A stretch of 64,000 bases of DNA from CAVPXC01 sp963709505 (GTDB lineage: Bacteria; Chloroflexota; Anaerolineae; JAAEKA01). The stretch spans positions 39,788 to 103,787 of the forward strand of contig CAVPXC010000016.1 in assembly GCA_963709505.1 (NCBI GenBank). Direction: 5' to 3'. The translations under genes and the position numbers were made by a program. Within the stretch, counting starts at the first letter, position 1. Each line of letters begins with the position of its first letter. The notes below the pieces were generated by a model. That model was not told the origin of the DNA and did not search any database. It was given only the letters and a program-made list of their open reading frames with translations. Of this stretch, positions 24,122 to 33,079 are shown one piece after another.

Positions 24122-24525
24122 GATAGTGAAGTAGTGTCGAGAGTGTCGGAGTGGAGGTCAGAGTGTCAGGTGGCGGAATGGCAATGGCAAGAGGAAGTTA
24201 GGGCTTTTCAAAAGTCGCTCTTAGTGTCATCCTGAGTTTTCCATGCCGTCGCAACGGAATGCGCTTTGGCAATGAACTCCGTTGTGTCATGCTGAGGCCG
24301 AAGGGACCGAAGGATCTCGGCGTGGATGCAAACGGAGATCCTTCGCCGAGCCTCAGGATGACACGATCAAGTTTCTTTGTTTGCCAATACGCCTCGCGGG
24401 ATGCGAGGTCTCAGGATGACAGTCGGACTGGCTTTTGACAAGCCCTGAGAGGAAGTGCGAGGCTTTGCGATTCCGGCACGAGTGGGTTAAGATTGGGGGG
24501 AGACTGATCGCTGAGGAAAGAACCG
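24122..24525. repeat. Intergenic region with hairpin elements of the GGCTCGGCGAAGG family
   Basis: 24284-24364 is an imperfect inverted repeat whose right arm (GATCCTTCGCCGAGCCTCAG) matches the repeats at 6031-6114 and 56147-56305. A second partial copy follows to about 24425. AGAGTGTC-type direct repeats lie at 24138-24170. GGGCTTTTCAAAAGTC (24201-24216) and GGCTTTTGACAAGCCCTGAG (24430-24449) form another loose pair. No coding signal. Confidence 0.7.
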
Positions 24526-25155
24526 ATGGAAATTACCCCTGAAACGATGCCGTGGCAGTCGATCTATAAGCTGATGATAGGCTCGATCGTGCCGCGGCCG
24601 ATTGGTTGGATTTCGACGGTGGACGAGGCGGGGCGGCCAAACCTGGCGCCGTTTTCGTTTTTCACCGCGGCCGGCGCTAATCCGCCGCACGTGCTGTTCG
24701 CGCCGATGATACGCGATACCGATGGCCAGACCAAGGACACGGTACACAACGCGCGCGCGACCGGCGAGTTTGTGGTGAATATCGTCGGCGAGCCGCTGGC
24801 CGGCCGGATGAACATCACCTCGACCGAGTTCCCGGCCCAGGTGAACGAGTTCGAGGCAGCCGGCCTGACCGCCGTGCCATCGCTGACCGTGCGTCCGCCA
24901 CGCGTGGCCGAGAGCCTGATGCACTACGAGTGCCAGGTCGCGCAGATCGTCGAACTCGGCAACCAGCCAGGCGCCGGCAGCATCGTCATCGGCCGGGTGC
25001 TGCACATCCACGTCAACGACAGCCTGCTAATCGGCTCGGACAAGATCGACCTGGCGAAGCTCCAGCCGATCGGCCGGCTGGCCGGCCATGGCTACTGTCG
25101 CGTGACCGATCTGTTCGACCTGCCCCGGCCGCCGTCGCAGATCAAAGGGTGCTAG
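24526..25155 (+). CDS. Flavin reductase family protein (split-barrel FMN-binding)
   Basis: 209 residues. IGSIVPRPIGWISTVDEAGR and PNLAPFSFFTAAGANPPHVL are the FMN-binding segments of the flavin reductase-like/DIM6-NTAB split barrel, followed by DGQTKDTVHNARATGEFVVN and a C-terminal PIGRLAGHGYCRVTDLFDLP. The family reduces FMN or uses it in oxidoreductases. Its place downstream of the hydroxylase, HPPD and dehalogenase-like genes suggests it could supply reduced flavin, but 400 bp and repeats separate it from them, so this is inference. ATG 24526 follows GAGGAAAGAACCG. Confidence 0.85.
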   Translation: MEITPETMPWQSIYKLMIGSIVPRPIGWISTVDEAGRPNLAPFSFFTAAGANPPHVLFAPMIRDTDGQTKDTVHNARATGEFVVNIVGEPLAGRMNITSTEFPAQVNEFEAAGLTAVPSLTVRPPRVAESLMHYECQVAQIVELGNQPGAGSIVIGRVLHIHVNDSLLIGSDKIDLAKLQPIGRLAGHGYCRVTDLFDLPRPPSQIKGC

Positions 25156-25163
25156 TTCTTGCG

Positions 25164-26084
25164 CTATTCGAGCCGGCCGAACTGCTGCAGCTGGCGGAGT
25201 GTCTTGATCGTCAGCACGCTCTTCCACTCCTGCTCGGCCTGCGGCCAGGCTTCGTCGTAGAGGCCGAACCAGGTCCAGCTCGGCGCCCAGGCGCCGTCCG
25301 CGCCTTGGTGCTCGATTTCATAGTCCAGGTTGCGCTCGATCGCGCCGGCCAACTGGCCGGCGAAAGGCGACTCCGGCGACTCGGCCACCCACAGCGGCTT
25401 CAGTCCATACTGCGCCCAGGCCGACGGCTCCTTGGCTACAACACGATCTACTACGGGAGCCAGCCCTAGCAACAACCAACTGCGCAGCGGCTCGGGCAGC
25501 GTGGGAGTTTGTACCAGCCGCACGTAACAGAGGAGTTCGTGCGTTTCCACCGTCTCAGCAAACATCTCGAGATACACGGCGACCGCTTCACCTAGATCCT
25601 GGCGCAGCTCAGCCGGCGCCAGGCCGGGATACTCGAACAGATAGCCGACAATCTCGGCCCGCGGGTTGGCCTTGAAGCCGTGCCAACGTTCGGCCAGCTG
25701 ATCGTCGTAGGCCCACCAGGGCGCGTGCGGAGCCTCGTCGACGGTGTTCGGGATGATCGGCCAAGCCGCGAGGGAGGGGTCATAGGTCGCCATCAAATAG
25801 CGTATAGCCCCCTGCACCAGGAAATTATCCTCGCTCGCGCCCAGCACTCGCAGATGCTGCAAAGCCACCGTGGTGACGATGGCCGACGAGCCGGCCAGCC
25901 GCAGGTCCGGCTCCAAACCATGGCCAAAACCGCCGTCGTCGTTTTGAAAACGCGCGAGCTCACCCAACACGACCTCGGCCGGCCCGCCTTCAAAGTGGTA
26001 ATGATACAGTGCCTGCTCCAGCGGCCGGCCTTGCTCCATGACAAACAAACGCGCTCGCTGTTGGGCATCCAAAGAGAGTTTCAT
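25164..26084 (-). CDS. Alpha/alpha-toroid (prenyltransferase/squalene-cyclase-like) protein, function unknown
   Basis: 306 residues. QW-like repeats are visible: LARFQNDDGGFGHGLEPDLR near the N-terminus and HQGADGAWAPSWTWFGLYDE near the C-terminus, with SSAIVTTVALQHLRVL between. These mark the terpenoid-cyclase/protein-prenyltransferase alpha/alpha barrel. The catalytic DxDD motif of hopene cyclases is absent and the protein is half their length. ATG 26084 follows AGGAGCATGTC. Convergent with the flavin reductase gene (8-bp gap); upstream lie palindromic repeats. Confidence 0.75.
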   Translation of the reverse strand: MKLSLDAQQRARLFVMEQGRPLEQALYHYHFEGGPAEVVLGELARFQNDDGGFGHGLEPDLRLAGSSAIVTTVALQHLRVLGASEDNFLVQGAIRYLMATYDPSLAAWPIIPNTVDEAPHAPWWAYDDQLAERWHGFKANPRAEIVGYLFEYPGLAPAELRQDLGEAVAVYLEMFAETVETHELLCYVRLVQTPTLPEPLRSWLLLGLAPVVDRVVAKEPSAWAQYGLKPLWVAESPESPFAGQLAGAIERNLDYEIEHQGADGAWAPSWTWFGLYDEAWPQAEQEWKSVLTIKTLRQLQQFGRLE

Positions 26085-26108
26085 GACATGCTCCTGTGAC
26101 GTGTTATA

Positions 26109-26180
26109 GATCGGTCCGGTCTTCGAGACCGGACCATCTACCCGCTCTGATCCATGGATCGGTCCGGTTTCGAGGACCGA
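26109..26180. repeat. Two copies of the ATCGGTCCGGTC hairpin family
   Basis: GGTCCGGTC-TTCGA-GACCGGACC (26113-26135) is a perfect 9-bp stem. A second partial copy runs 26157-26180. The same element occurs twice at 49656-49734. Confidence 0.85.
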
Positions 26181-26184
26181 CTGT

Positions 26185-26340
26185 CCTTGGGAAAACCCTA
26201 GTACAACGTGGCGTAAGTGCGCCTAGCGTATCATGAGCCGAAGTCGAGGCTTTAGCTGGGTTTAGCGCAAGACCCGGCTAAAGCCTCGACTCCTCACACC
26301 GGGCGCACTTACGCCACGCTGTACTAGGGTTTTCCCAAGG
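26185..26340. repeat. 156-bp palindromic (MITE-like) element
   Basis: Outer arms 26185-26223 and 26302-26340 match at all but one of 39 positions. An inner hairpin (26243-26260 with 26273-26290, GTCGAGGCTTTAGC-type) sits in the centre. The right arm covers the last codons of the RarD gene (LSLGKP), so the element's end supplies its stop codon. Confidence 0.85.
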
Positions 26341-27220
26341 AGAGCGCAGCTTGACGGCGTTTGCGGCTCAGATACCCCTCCGCCGTATACACTGCCAGCG
26401 CCAGCCAGACGATTCCAAAGCCGAGCAACCGCGTCCGGTCGAAGGGCTCGCGATAGATGAAAATACCGATCGCGAACTGCATCGTCGGCGCGATGTACTG
26501 CAGGATTCCCAGCGTGGTTAGCGGAACCTGGCGCGCGCCCGATGCGAACAGCAGCAGCGGCACGGCAGTAACCACGCCGGAGAACGCCAGCAGGACAGTG
26601 GTGCTCAGCCCCTGGCTGGCGAATGCGGACGTGCCGTTGACCGCCATAACCGCCCAAACCACCATGGCCGGCACGAAGAGGATGCCCATCTCGGCCGTCA
26701 GGCCCTGGAGCGAGCCCCATTTGGCCGTCTTGCGCAGCAAGCCATAGAAGCCAAAACTCAGCGCGAGAGAGAATGAGATCCAGATCAAACCGCCGGCGTT
26801 GACGATCAGGTACGAAACGCCCACCGCGGCGACGGCAACGGCCAGCAACTGGCCGGGGCGCAGGCGTTCATGCAGAATCAGCAGGCCCAGCAACACGTTG
26901 ACCAACGGGGTGATAAAGTAGCCCAGGCTGGCCTCGATGATGTGGCCGTTGTTGTTCGCCCAGATATAGACCAGCCAATTGACAGCCAACAACAGGGCGG
27001 TAACCAGAAAACGGCCGAATACGGCCGGATGCCGCAAACCGTCGCGCAGCCACTGCCAATCGCGCGCCGCGGCCACCAGAACGAGACACACCAGCAACGA
27101 CCAGACGATGCGGTGGACGAGGATCTCCATCGCCGACACGCCGCGCAGCGCGTGCCAATACAGCGGCAGCACGCCCCAAATGACGTAGGCGCTGGCTGCA
27201 ACCAGAGTGCCTTTTCTCAT
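26324..27220 (-). CDS. rarD: RarD, EamA-family permease
   Basis: 298 residues with ten predicted membrane spans and the RarD hallmark segments YVIWGVLPLYWHALRGVSAM, EILVHRIVWSLL, VNWLVYIWANNNGHIIEASL and GYFITPLVNVLLGLLILHER. RarD belongs to the drug/metabolite exporter superfamily; transported substrates are not established. The last residues (AALSLGKP) are encoded by the arm of a 156-bp palindrome, so the native C-terminus may have been replaced. ATG 27220 follows a weak GAAAGC; the GNAT gene ends 10 bp upstream, so they are likely co-transcribed. Confidence 0.9.
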   Translation of the reverse strand: MRKGTLVAASAYVIWGVLPLYWHALRGVSAMEILVHRIVWSLLVCLVLVAAARDWQWLRDGLRHPAVFGRFLVTALLLAVNWLVYIWANNNGHIIEASLGYFITPLVNVLLGLLILHERLRPGQLLAVAVAAVGVSYLIVNAGGLIWISFSLALSFGFYGLLRKTAKWGSLQGLTAEMGILFVPAMVVWAVMAVNGTSAFASQGLSTTVLLAFSGVVTAVPLLLFASGARQVPLTTLGILQYIAPTMQFAIGIFIYREPFDRTRLLGFGIVWLALAVYTAEGYLSRKRRQAALSLGKP

Positions 27221-27230
27221 ATGGGGGCTT

Positions 27231-28100
27231 TCATGGCTGCATCAACACAATGCGATAATCGCCGATGGGCCGGAAGCCGATCGCCAGGTACGCCTTCTGA
27301 GCCGGGGCATTGTCGTCGTCGGTGAACAGGATGCCGGTATCCGCTCCCTCGGCACGGGCGTCCTGCAGCGCGGCGGCGACCACCGCACGTGCGTAGCCGC
27401 GGCCACGCGCCTCCGGCGGCGTATAGACGCCCCCTACCTGGACCACCTCACGGATCTCAGCGTTGAACGTGCAGGTCGAGACCGGCTTGCCCTCCGCCTC
27501 CAGCATCCACTGACGCCCTGAATCCAGATAGCGCTCGACGCTGGCCTGGGCCTCTGCCCACAATTCCGGTGTGTCCGGCTCGAGAAACAACTCCATGCGC
27601 GAGGCGGCACGCCACGCGGCTAAAATGGGCGTGTCGGTCTCCTGGAGCACCCGAGCGCGCACCTGGCCGGTGCGGAGCGGCTCAGGGACGGCCAGATCGG
27701 CCAGACGCAGGCCGAAGAGTATTTGGGGATCATCCACCTGCACCTGCACTGACGTGCCCAACGCGTCCAACCCGGCCTGCACCTGATCGACCGGGCCTAG
27801 CAATGTCTTGACGGGCCGGCCGGTTGCGATTTGCACGGCTTCTTGCAGCGCCGGCAGATGCCTGGGCGCCTGGTAGATCAGGCTACCGTTCCAGAACAGC
27901 GCAACCACGCCGGCGATCGCTTCGCCTTCAAACGCCGCGGCGTACGTGCCCTCGAAACGTTGGCCGCGGTCCATCAATCCGGCCAGGCGCATGTTGCTCA
28001 GCAGGAAAAGCGAGGACTCCAGGCGCGGCTTCAGGAAAGCCTCAAGGGCCGGCTCGTCGCCGGGGTGGAGGATGCGGATATGAGGAGGATCGGCGGTCAT
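27231..28100 (-). CDS. GNAT-family N-acetyltransferase
   Basis: 289 residues. The C-terminal GNAT core has VGGVYTPPEARGRGYARAVV (acetyl-CoA P-loop, R-x-x-G-x-G/A type) and ILFTDDDNAPAQKAYLAIGF. The N-terminal half (residues 1-140, FLLSNMRLAGLMDRG..., YAAAFEGEAIAGVVALFWNG) is a degenerate GNAT-like domain. The protein substrate is unknown. ATG 28100 is preceded by AGGAGCCCGATCCCA; 50 further open codons upstream lack family similarity. Confidence 0.85.
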   Translation of the reverse strand: MTADPPHIRILHPGDEPALEAFLKPRLESSLFLLSNMRLAGLMDRGQRFEGTYAAAFEGEAIAGVVALFWNGSLIYQAPRHLPALQEAVQIATGRPVKTLLGPVDQVQAGLDALGTSVQVQVDDPQILFGLRLADLAVPEPLRTGQVRARVLQETDTPILAAWRAASRMELFLEPDTPELWAEAQASVERYLDSGRQWMLEAEGKPVSTCTFNAEIREVVQVGGVYTPPEARGRGYARAVVAAALQDARAEGADTGILFTDDDNAPAQKAYLAIGFRPIGDYRIVLMQP

Positions 28101-28344
28101 TGGGATCGGGCTCCTGGTGGCTTGGCTCGCGTCGTGCGTCATTGTAGCGGACGAAAGAGGCCATGTCAATTGTGGCACAGACCTGGGCGTCCACATTCGC
28201 GGGCATGACGACACAACACGCGTCACTGCCGCACACTCGGAAGCACCCATAGCGAGCGAAATTGTTTGTACGACACTTGTATTTTAACTGCTTCTGAGCT
28301 AGAATTGCGCCCTAAGCGGAATTCTTTGCAAAGAGGAGGACAAC

Positions 28345-30099
28345 ATGACGGTTCGAGTACTTTTGTCCCTTGTAGTGCTCTGCTTGGGTGTCTTCACCCC
28401 CGCCGCGGCAAGCGACGGCCTGGCGCCCGAGGCCACGACGATCCTGGTCAACACATTGACCGACGAGCTGAACGCCGACGGCGACTGCTCCTTCCGCGAG
28501 GCGATCCGCGCCGCCAATCTCGACCAGGCGGTGGATGCGTGCGCGGCCGGCAACGGCGCGGACACGATCGTGCTGCAGAACGGGGTGACCTACACCTTGA
28601 CCCGTGTGGGCGTCGACGACACGGCAATCAACGGCGATCTGGACATCACCGACGCTGTGACGATCGTCGGCAGCAACGCAATCATCAACGCCAACGGCGC
28701 GGTGACCAACGACCGGGTGATCCAGGTGTTAGCCGGCAACATGGTGACCATCTCCAGCGTGACGCTTCGCAATGGGCGCACCAGCTCGTTCGGCGGCAGG
28801 TATCCGCAACGCGGGCACCTTGACCCTGCGTTCGGTTACTCATCAGCGACAACCAGAGCACCGGCAACGCAGGCGGCGGCCTGGACAACGAGGCGGGCTC
28901 GCTGTCCGTGTTCGAACTCCACCATTACCGGCAACACGGCCTCGACGTTGGGCGGCGGCATTGCGCTGCTGGCCGGCGCGCTGCAAGGCGTCAATCTCAC
29001 CCTCAGCAGCAACACAGCTAACAGCGATCGCGGCGGGGGACTGTGGATCGGCTCCAGCGCTTCGGCGACGTTAATCAATAGCACGATCAACAACAACAGT
29101 GCGGACACCAACGGCGGCGGCATCTACAACGAGAACAATCTGACCCTGCTGGGCAGCACGGTGCGCAACAATCAGGCCGGCATGGCCGGCGGCGGCGTGA
29201 GCGAGGCGGGCGGCGGCATCTACAACCAGGATACCCTGGTCATGAGCCACAGCACCGTGCGCAACAACACGGCGGATGACGGCGGCGGGATCTCCAACGA
29301 CGGCGGCAGCATGACCATCCGCAGCAGCACGATCAACAACAACACATCGATCAGCGCCGCGGGCCTGCGCAACGCCAACGCCGGCACAGCCGTGCTGATC
29401 AACAGCACAGTCAGCCATAACTCAGCCACCGCAAGCGCCGGCGGCATCGCCAACGGCAGCGCCTCGACACTGCAGCTCAGCAGCGTTACCATAGCCTTCA
29501 ATGCGGCCGACTCCGATGGCAACAACTTCGGCGATGGCGGCGGGCTCGCCAACTCCGCCACGGCGATTGTGCGTAACAGCCTTATCGGCGAGAACATCGA
29601 CGCATCGACCAGCGGCACGATCTTCCCCGACTGCTCGGGTGGCTTCACCTCCGACGGCTACAACTTGATCGAGAACACGACCGGCTGCGCCATCGGCGGC
29701 AACACGACCGGCAACATCACCGGGATCGACCCCAACCTGGCTGCATTGGCCAGCAATGGCGGTCGCACCCAGACCAACGCCTTTCCCACCGGCGCCCCGC
29801 CCTTCAACGCCGGCAACCCCGGCGGCTGCCTGGACAACACCGGCGCGGCCGTGATCGCCGACCAGCGCGACGGCGCGCGGCTTACCCGCTGCGACATCGG
29901 CGCGTTCGAGTTCGCCGCGTGTCTGCTGATCGGCGACGTGGACGACGATGGCGATGTGGACGTGACGGATATTACGCAGGTCGCGCTGCCCTGGCTCGAA
30001 CCGGCCCTCTCACCGCCCCTTGACTTGGTGGTGGATGGGGTGATGGATATGAAGGATATTATCGCGGATACGTCGCGGTTTGGGCTGATGTGTAGTTGA
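28345..30099 (+). CDS. Secreted CSLREA/right-handed beta-helix protein with dockerin-like C-terminus
   Basis: 584 codons. A signal peptide covers residues 1-22 (LLSLVVLCLGVFTPAAA). The CSLREA motif follows as DGDCSFREAIRAAN, then PMP-like beta-helix repeats of the form NSTxxNNxAxxxGGGIxN (at least seven). A choice-of-anchor-Q segment (RDGARLTRCDIGAFE) comes next, and the protein ends with a dockerin-I/EF-hand-like repeat GDVDDDGDVDVTDITQVA. Predicted exported, possibly a polysaccharide- or surface-associated protein. Between 28798 and 28910 three single-base insertions shift the frame and then restore it. The residues SSFGGRYPQRGHL...ARCPC there are artefactual; other frames give GGIRNAGTLTLRSVT and ISDNQSTGNAGGGLDNEAGS. 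Confidence 0.85.
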   Translation: MTVRVLLSLVVLCLGVFTPAAASDGLAPEATTILVNTLTDELNADGDCSFREAIRAANLDQAVDACAAGNGADTIVLQNGVTYTLTRVGVDDTAINGDLDITDAVTIVGSNAIINANGAVTNDRVIQVLAGNMVTISSVTLRNGRTSSFGGRYPQRGHLDPAFGYSSATTRAPATQAAAWTTRRARCPCSNSTITGNTASTLGGGIALLAGALQGVNLTLSSNTANSDRGGGLWIGSSASATLINSTINNNSADTNGGGIYNENNLTLLGSTVRNNQAGMAGGGVSEAGGGIYNQDTLVMSHSTVRNNTADDGGGISNDGGSMTIRSSTINNNTSISAAGLRNANAGTAVLINSTVSHNSATASAGGIANGSASTLQLSSVTIAFNAADSDGNNFGDGGGLANSATAIVRNSLIGENIDASTSGTIFPDCSGGFTSDGYNLIENTTGCAIGGNTTGNITGIDPNLAALASNGGRTQTNAFPTGAPPFNAGNPGGCLDNTGAAVIADQRDGARLTRCDIGAFEFAACLLIGDVDDDGDVDVTDITQVALPWLEPALSPPLDLVVDGVMDMKDIIADTSRFGLMCS

Positions 30100-30115
30100 G
30101 ACGATGGGATGCGCA

Positions 30116-30148
30116 GATCTCCGAGGACACGTGAAGACCTCGGAGATC
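30116..30148. repeat. Perfect 11-bp hairpin downstream of the beta-helix gene
   Basis: GATCTCCGAGG (30116-30126) and CCTCGGAGATC (30138-30148). It sits 17 bp after the stop. A related GAGGTCTTCCGTGACCTCGG follows at 30170. No T-run. Confidence 0.7.
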
Positions 30149-30235
30149 GCTAGGTGACCAATCGACATCGAGGTCTTCCGTGACCTCGGATGTCTGATTT
30201 TGAGAGATGATGCGGGCAGATGCAGAAGTCGTACG

Positions 30236-31507
30236 CTAGGATCCCAGCCACGGCGGTGCTGCTCGTCCAGCCAGCCAGAAGGCCACGATGATCGCCACAA
30301 TATCTGTCGACGCCTGCGCGCTAGTCGCGGGGGGACGAAGTCCGGGCAAAATCTGTTCTACAGCGCCGATGTCACAGTGCGGCCCTGCGGGACGGGTGAT
30401 GCCGCGTTGGTCGAGGTTGTTGACCGGGGCCGCCGCACAGATGGCATCGTTCGCCACGTCAAGCGCCGCGCTGCCTGGGCCGAGCGCCATCGTCTCGGTG
30501 GGGCCGCCGTTATTCTGCAAGGGGCCGAGCACTGGGATCGGCTGTTGATGCCAGGACAGGTGGTATCGGGATAGCTGAGGTTACCGCCGCCATCGAGTGA
30601 TGGTGACCCCGGAGCAGTTCCCTCCCGTTGGGCTGTTGGCGACGATCGTGTTCTTAAGCGTCACCGGGCCGTGATAAGATTGTAGATGCCGCCGCCGCTG
30701 CTTGCGCTATTGCCGGAGAAAGTGCTGTTGTTCACGGTCACCGTGCCGACGCGGTTGAGGATGCCGCCGCCGCCGAAGTTGATGGCGCTATTGCCGAAGA
30801 AGGTGCTGTTGCTCACGGTCACCGTGCCCTCGTAGTTGATGCTGATGCCGCCGCCGTTGCCGCTGGCGCTATTGCCGGAGAAGGTGCTGTTGCTCACGGT
30901 CACCGTCGCCGCTGGTTGTAGATGCCGCCGCCGCCAGGTAGTTAGCGCTGTTGCCGGAGAAGGTGCTGTTGCTCACGATCAGCGTGCCGCTGGAGCCGCT
31001 GTCCAGATGCCGCCGCCGCTGCCGCCTAGCCGCTGGCGCTATTGCCGGAGAAGGTGCTGTTGCTCACGCTCCACGTGCCGTTGTAGTTGCCGATGCCGCC
31101 GCCGCTGCCGTTGGCGCTATTGCCGGAGAAGGTGCTGTTGCTCACGGTCAGCGTGCCGCTGTTCAGATGCCGCCGCCGACGGAACCGCTGCGCATTACCA
31201 TTCGCAACGGTCAACTCATTCAGGCTGAGCGTAACCCCTGGGTTCACAGTGAACACCCGCACCGCGTGGTTGCCGCTGATGGTGACGGTCTGCCCGCTGC
31301 CGTCAATGGTCGTATCAGCCGCAATCGTGATCTCGGCTGTCAAGGTGATCGTGCCGCTGCAACGAAGGTCACCGTGCCGCCGCCTGCCAGCGCCGCCAGC
31401 AAGTGCGCTTCGTCGCAGACGCTGACGATGCCGCCGGCGTGCGCGGGTGATGCCGGCACAGCGAGCGCCAGCAAGACGAGGATGGTAACGAGGTATTTGG
31501 GTCGCAT
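30236..31507 (-). pseudogene. Second secreted beta-helix protein, multiply frameshifted
   Basis: ATG 31507 (RBS AAGGAGTACAGAAC) starts MRPKYLVTILVLLALAVPAS, a signal peptide, then SVCDEAHLLAALAGGGTVTF, a CSLREA-like entry. Later frames give ITIAADTTIDGSGQTVTISG, then at least six NSTFSGNSA...GGGI units spread over all three frames. A choice-of-anchor-Q end (GPLQNNGGPTETMALGPGSA ... GPHCDIGAVEQ) and a C-terminal hydrophobic anchor (IVAIIVAFWLAGRAAP) close it. At least four indels are needed to connect the pieces. The low-complexity repeats (CGGAGAAGGTGCTGTTGCTC, about seven copies) make both slippage and sequencing error plausible. Convergent with the 28345-30099 paralogue. Confidence 0.75.
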
Positions 31508-31929
31508 GTTCTGTACTCCTTCCCTTGAGAACAGGTCAAGACGCCAGAGCCCCGGTCGATGTGCGAGGTTACTTTCAGTATACACCTTTTTTGGTGGAAT
31601 CGCGCGATGAATATTGCCGGAACACAGTGAACAGTGAACTAGCTACCTACAGTTTTATTTGGTGTCAATTGACCGTGGGTCGAGTAGGGTCTGGCGGCGG
31701 TTTACCGATGATCAGCTTGAGTACCGGATGCTTCCAGCTATCGATAACCGCCGCCAGACCCGTATCGAGACCCTTGGATCTCGATACGACGGCCTACCGG
31801 TTCAAGGGTCTCGATACGGTCCTGGCGGCGAGTCTCGTCTGATATGAGCCTTCCATAAACACTGAGCCTTTCGGTACGACGCCGCCAGGACCTACTCGAC
31901 CGACGTTCGCCAATGTTGCAAGAAAACTG
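31508..31929. repeat. Intergenic composite palindrome
   Basis: Outer arms near 31678 and 31901 (GGTCGAGTAGG... and mirror, about 22 bp imperfect) enclose two hairpins built on GTCTGGCGGCGG / CCGCCGCCAGAC and GTCCTGGCGGCG / CGCCGCCAGGAC. Direct repeats GATCTCGATACG and GGTCTCGATACG lie between them. MITE-like; no coding signal. The first 100 bp carry the promoter side of the minus-strand beta-helix gene. Confidence 0.7.
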
Positions 31930-32640
31930 TCAGGTGGCAAGTTCACTGCCCACTGCTTGCTCATTCAAGTCATGCAGTACCAACTGTGCCTGCAGAAGCT
32001 CCTTCACATCGTGCAGGCTTGGAAGCACTCGATACGCCAGCGCGGCGCCCTCCGGCGACGGCGGCTTGAGGTCGGGCACGAGGATGCAGGTCATGCCGGC
32101 GGCGCGTGCGGCCTGCGCGCCGGGCTCGGAGTCTTCGAGCACCAGGCATCCCGCGGCCGGCACGCCGAGCCGCTGCGCGGCCAGCAGGAAGATGTCGGGC
32201 GCGGGCTTGCCGTTGGTCACCTCGTCGCCGCCTGCCAGCGCGCCGAATCGATCCTGCAAACCGGCCGACGACAGCATACGTTCGACGGTGCGGCGTCGGG
32301 ACGAGCTTCCTACAGCCCTGGGCAGCTCCTGCTCGTCCAGAAAGTCCAGCAGCTCCAGCAGGCCCGGCTTGATCGGTGCACCGTGTTCTTCGACGTAACC
32401 GTAGAAATACTGCCGTTCTCGACCATGCACAGCCTCCAACGGAAAGCCGGCGCCCAGCGCCTCCATCAGGATGGCGTTGGTGGCCTCGTCGGTCAGGCCC
32501 ACGCTTTTGAGGTATAGCTCCAGCGGCGCTGGGAAACCAAAATCGGCCATGGCCTTTTGCCAGGCCCACAGGATCAGCCGCTCGGTGTCGAACATCAGGC
32601 CGTCCATGTCGAAGATGACGGCAGTAATCGGTTGTTTCAT
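31930..32640 (-). CDS. HAD-superfamily hydrolase (beta-phosphoglucomutase/phosphatase-like)
   Basis: 236 residues. Catalytic motif I is VIFDMDGLMFDTE (nucleophile Asp and general acid Asp), followed by an alpha-helical cap. Motif II serine is in PRAVGSSSRRRT, motif III lysine in VTNGKPAPDIFLLAA, and motif IV acids in CLVLEDSEPGAQAARAAGM. This is the HAD-IA variant 3 pattern of sugar-phosphate phosphatases and phosphoglucomutases. Substrate not deducible. ATG 32640 has GGAG nine bases upstream; an alternative ATG lies at 32655. Confidence 0.9.
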   Translation of the reverse strand: MKQPITAVIFDMDGLMFDTERLILWAWQKAMADFGFPAPLELYLKSVGLTDEATNAILMEALGAGFPLEAVHGRERQYFYGYVEEHGAPIKPGLLELLDFLDEQELPRAVGSSSRRRTVERMLSSAGLQDRFGALAGGDEVTNGKPAPDIFLLAAQRLGVPAAGCLVLEDSEPGAQAARAAGMTCILVPDLKPPSPEGAALAYRVLPSLHDVKELLQAQLVLHDLNEQAVGSELAT

Positions 32641-32802
32641 TGCTGCAGGCTCCATCGAGCGAGCGCGTCGTCGATTGAAGGATGAAGTGTGGCCATGGAG
32701 AGGATACCTCGGTAAGCTTGGCTGTGCCCGGCGGCGGGCGTGCTTGCCATTGTAAGGGGAGACTGAACAGCTGTCAATTGGCCGAATTTCGCGTGTTGCG
32801 CG

Positions 32803-32933
32803 CAGACCCTTCGGGTTTCTCGTCCGTGACCCAGTTGGTGGTTCGAGCAGATGTCGCTCACTACCAGTTAGCGGATTGAACAAGAGAAACCCGAAGGGTC
32901 TAACACCCGAAGGGTCTAACACCCGAAGGGTTT
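32803..32933. repeat. REP-like CCCGAAGGGT units (inverted orientation)
   Basis: Three consecutive 16-bp units (about 32886-32933) of AACACCCGAAGGGTCT are the reverse complement of the units beside the RAYT gene at 47420-47531. A single opposite-facing unit, AGACCCTTCGGGTTTCTC (32803-32820), forms an inverted repeat with the first of them. Confidence 0.85.
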
Positions 32934-33079
32934 CCCGTCATAAAAACGGAGTAAGCCAAGTCTCGCGGTCGTCGCTCAAGTTGATGGTTAGAGCGAGTGC
33001 GGTTATACTGCTTCAGTGGCAAAACACTGCCAATCTCGTCCGGTCTCCCTGGCTGTTGACCGCCGTAACTCTAACACCC

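Noticed and set aside
28299..28565. Minus-strand frame over the start of the beta-helix gene
   Set aside because: Antisense; the plus strand has RBS, signal peptide and CSLREA motif.
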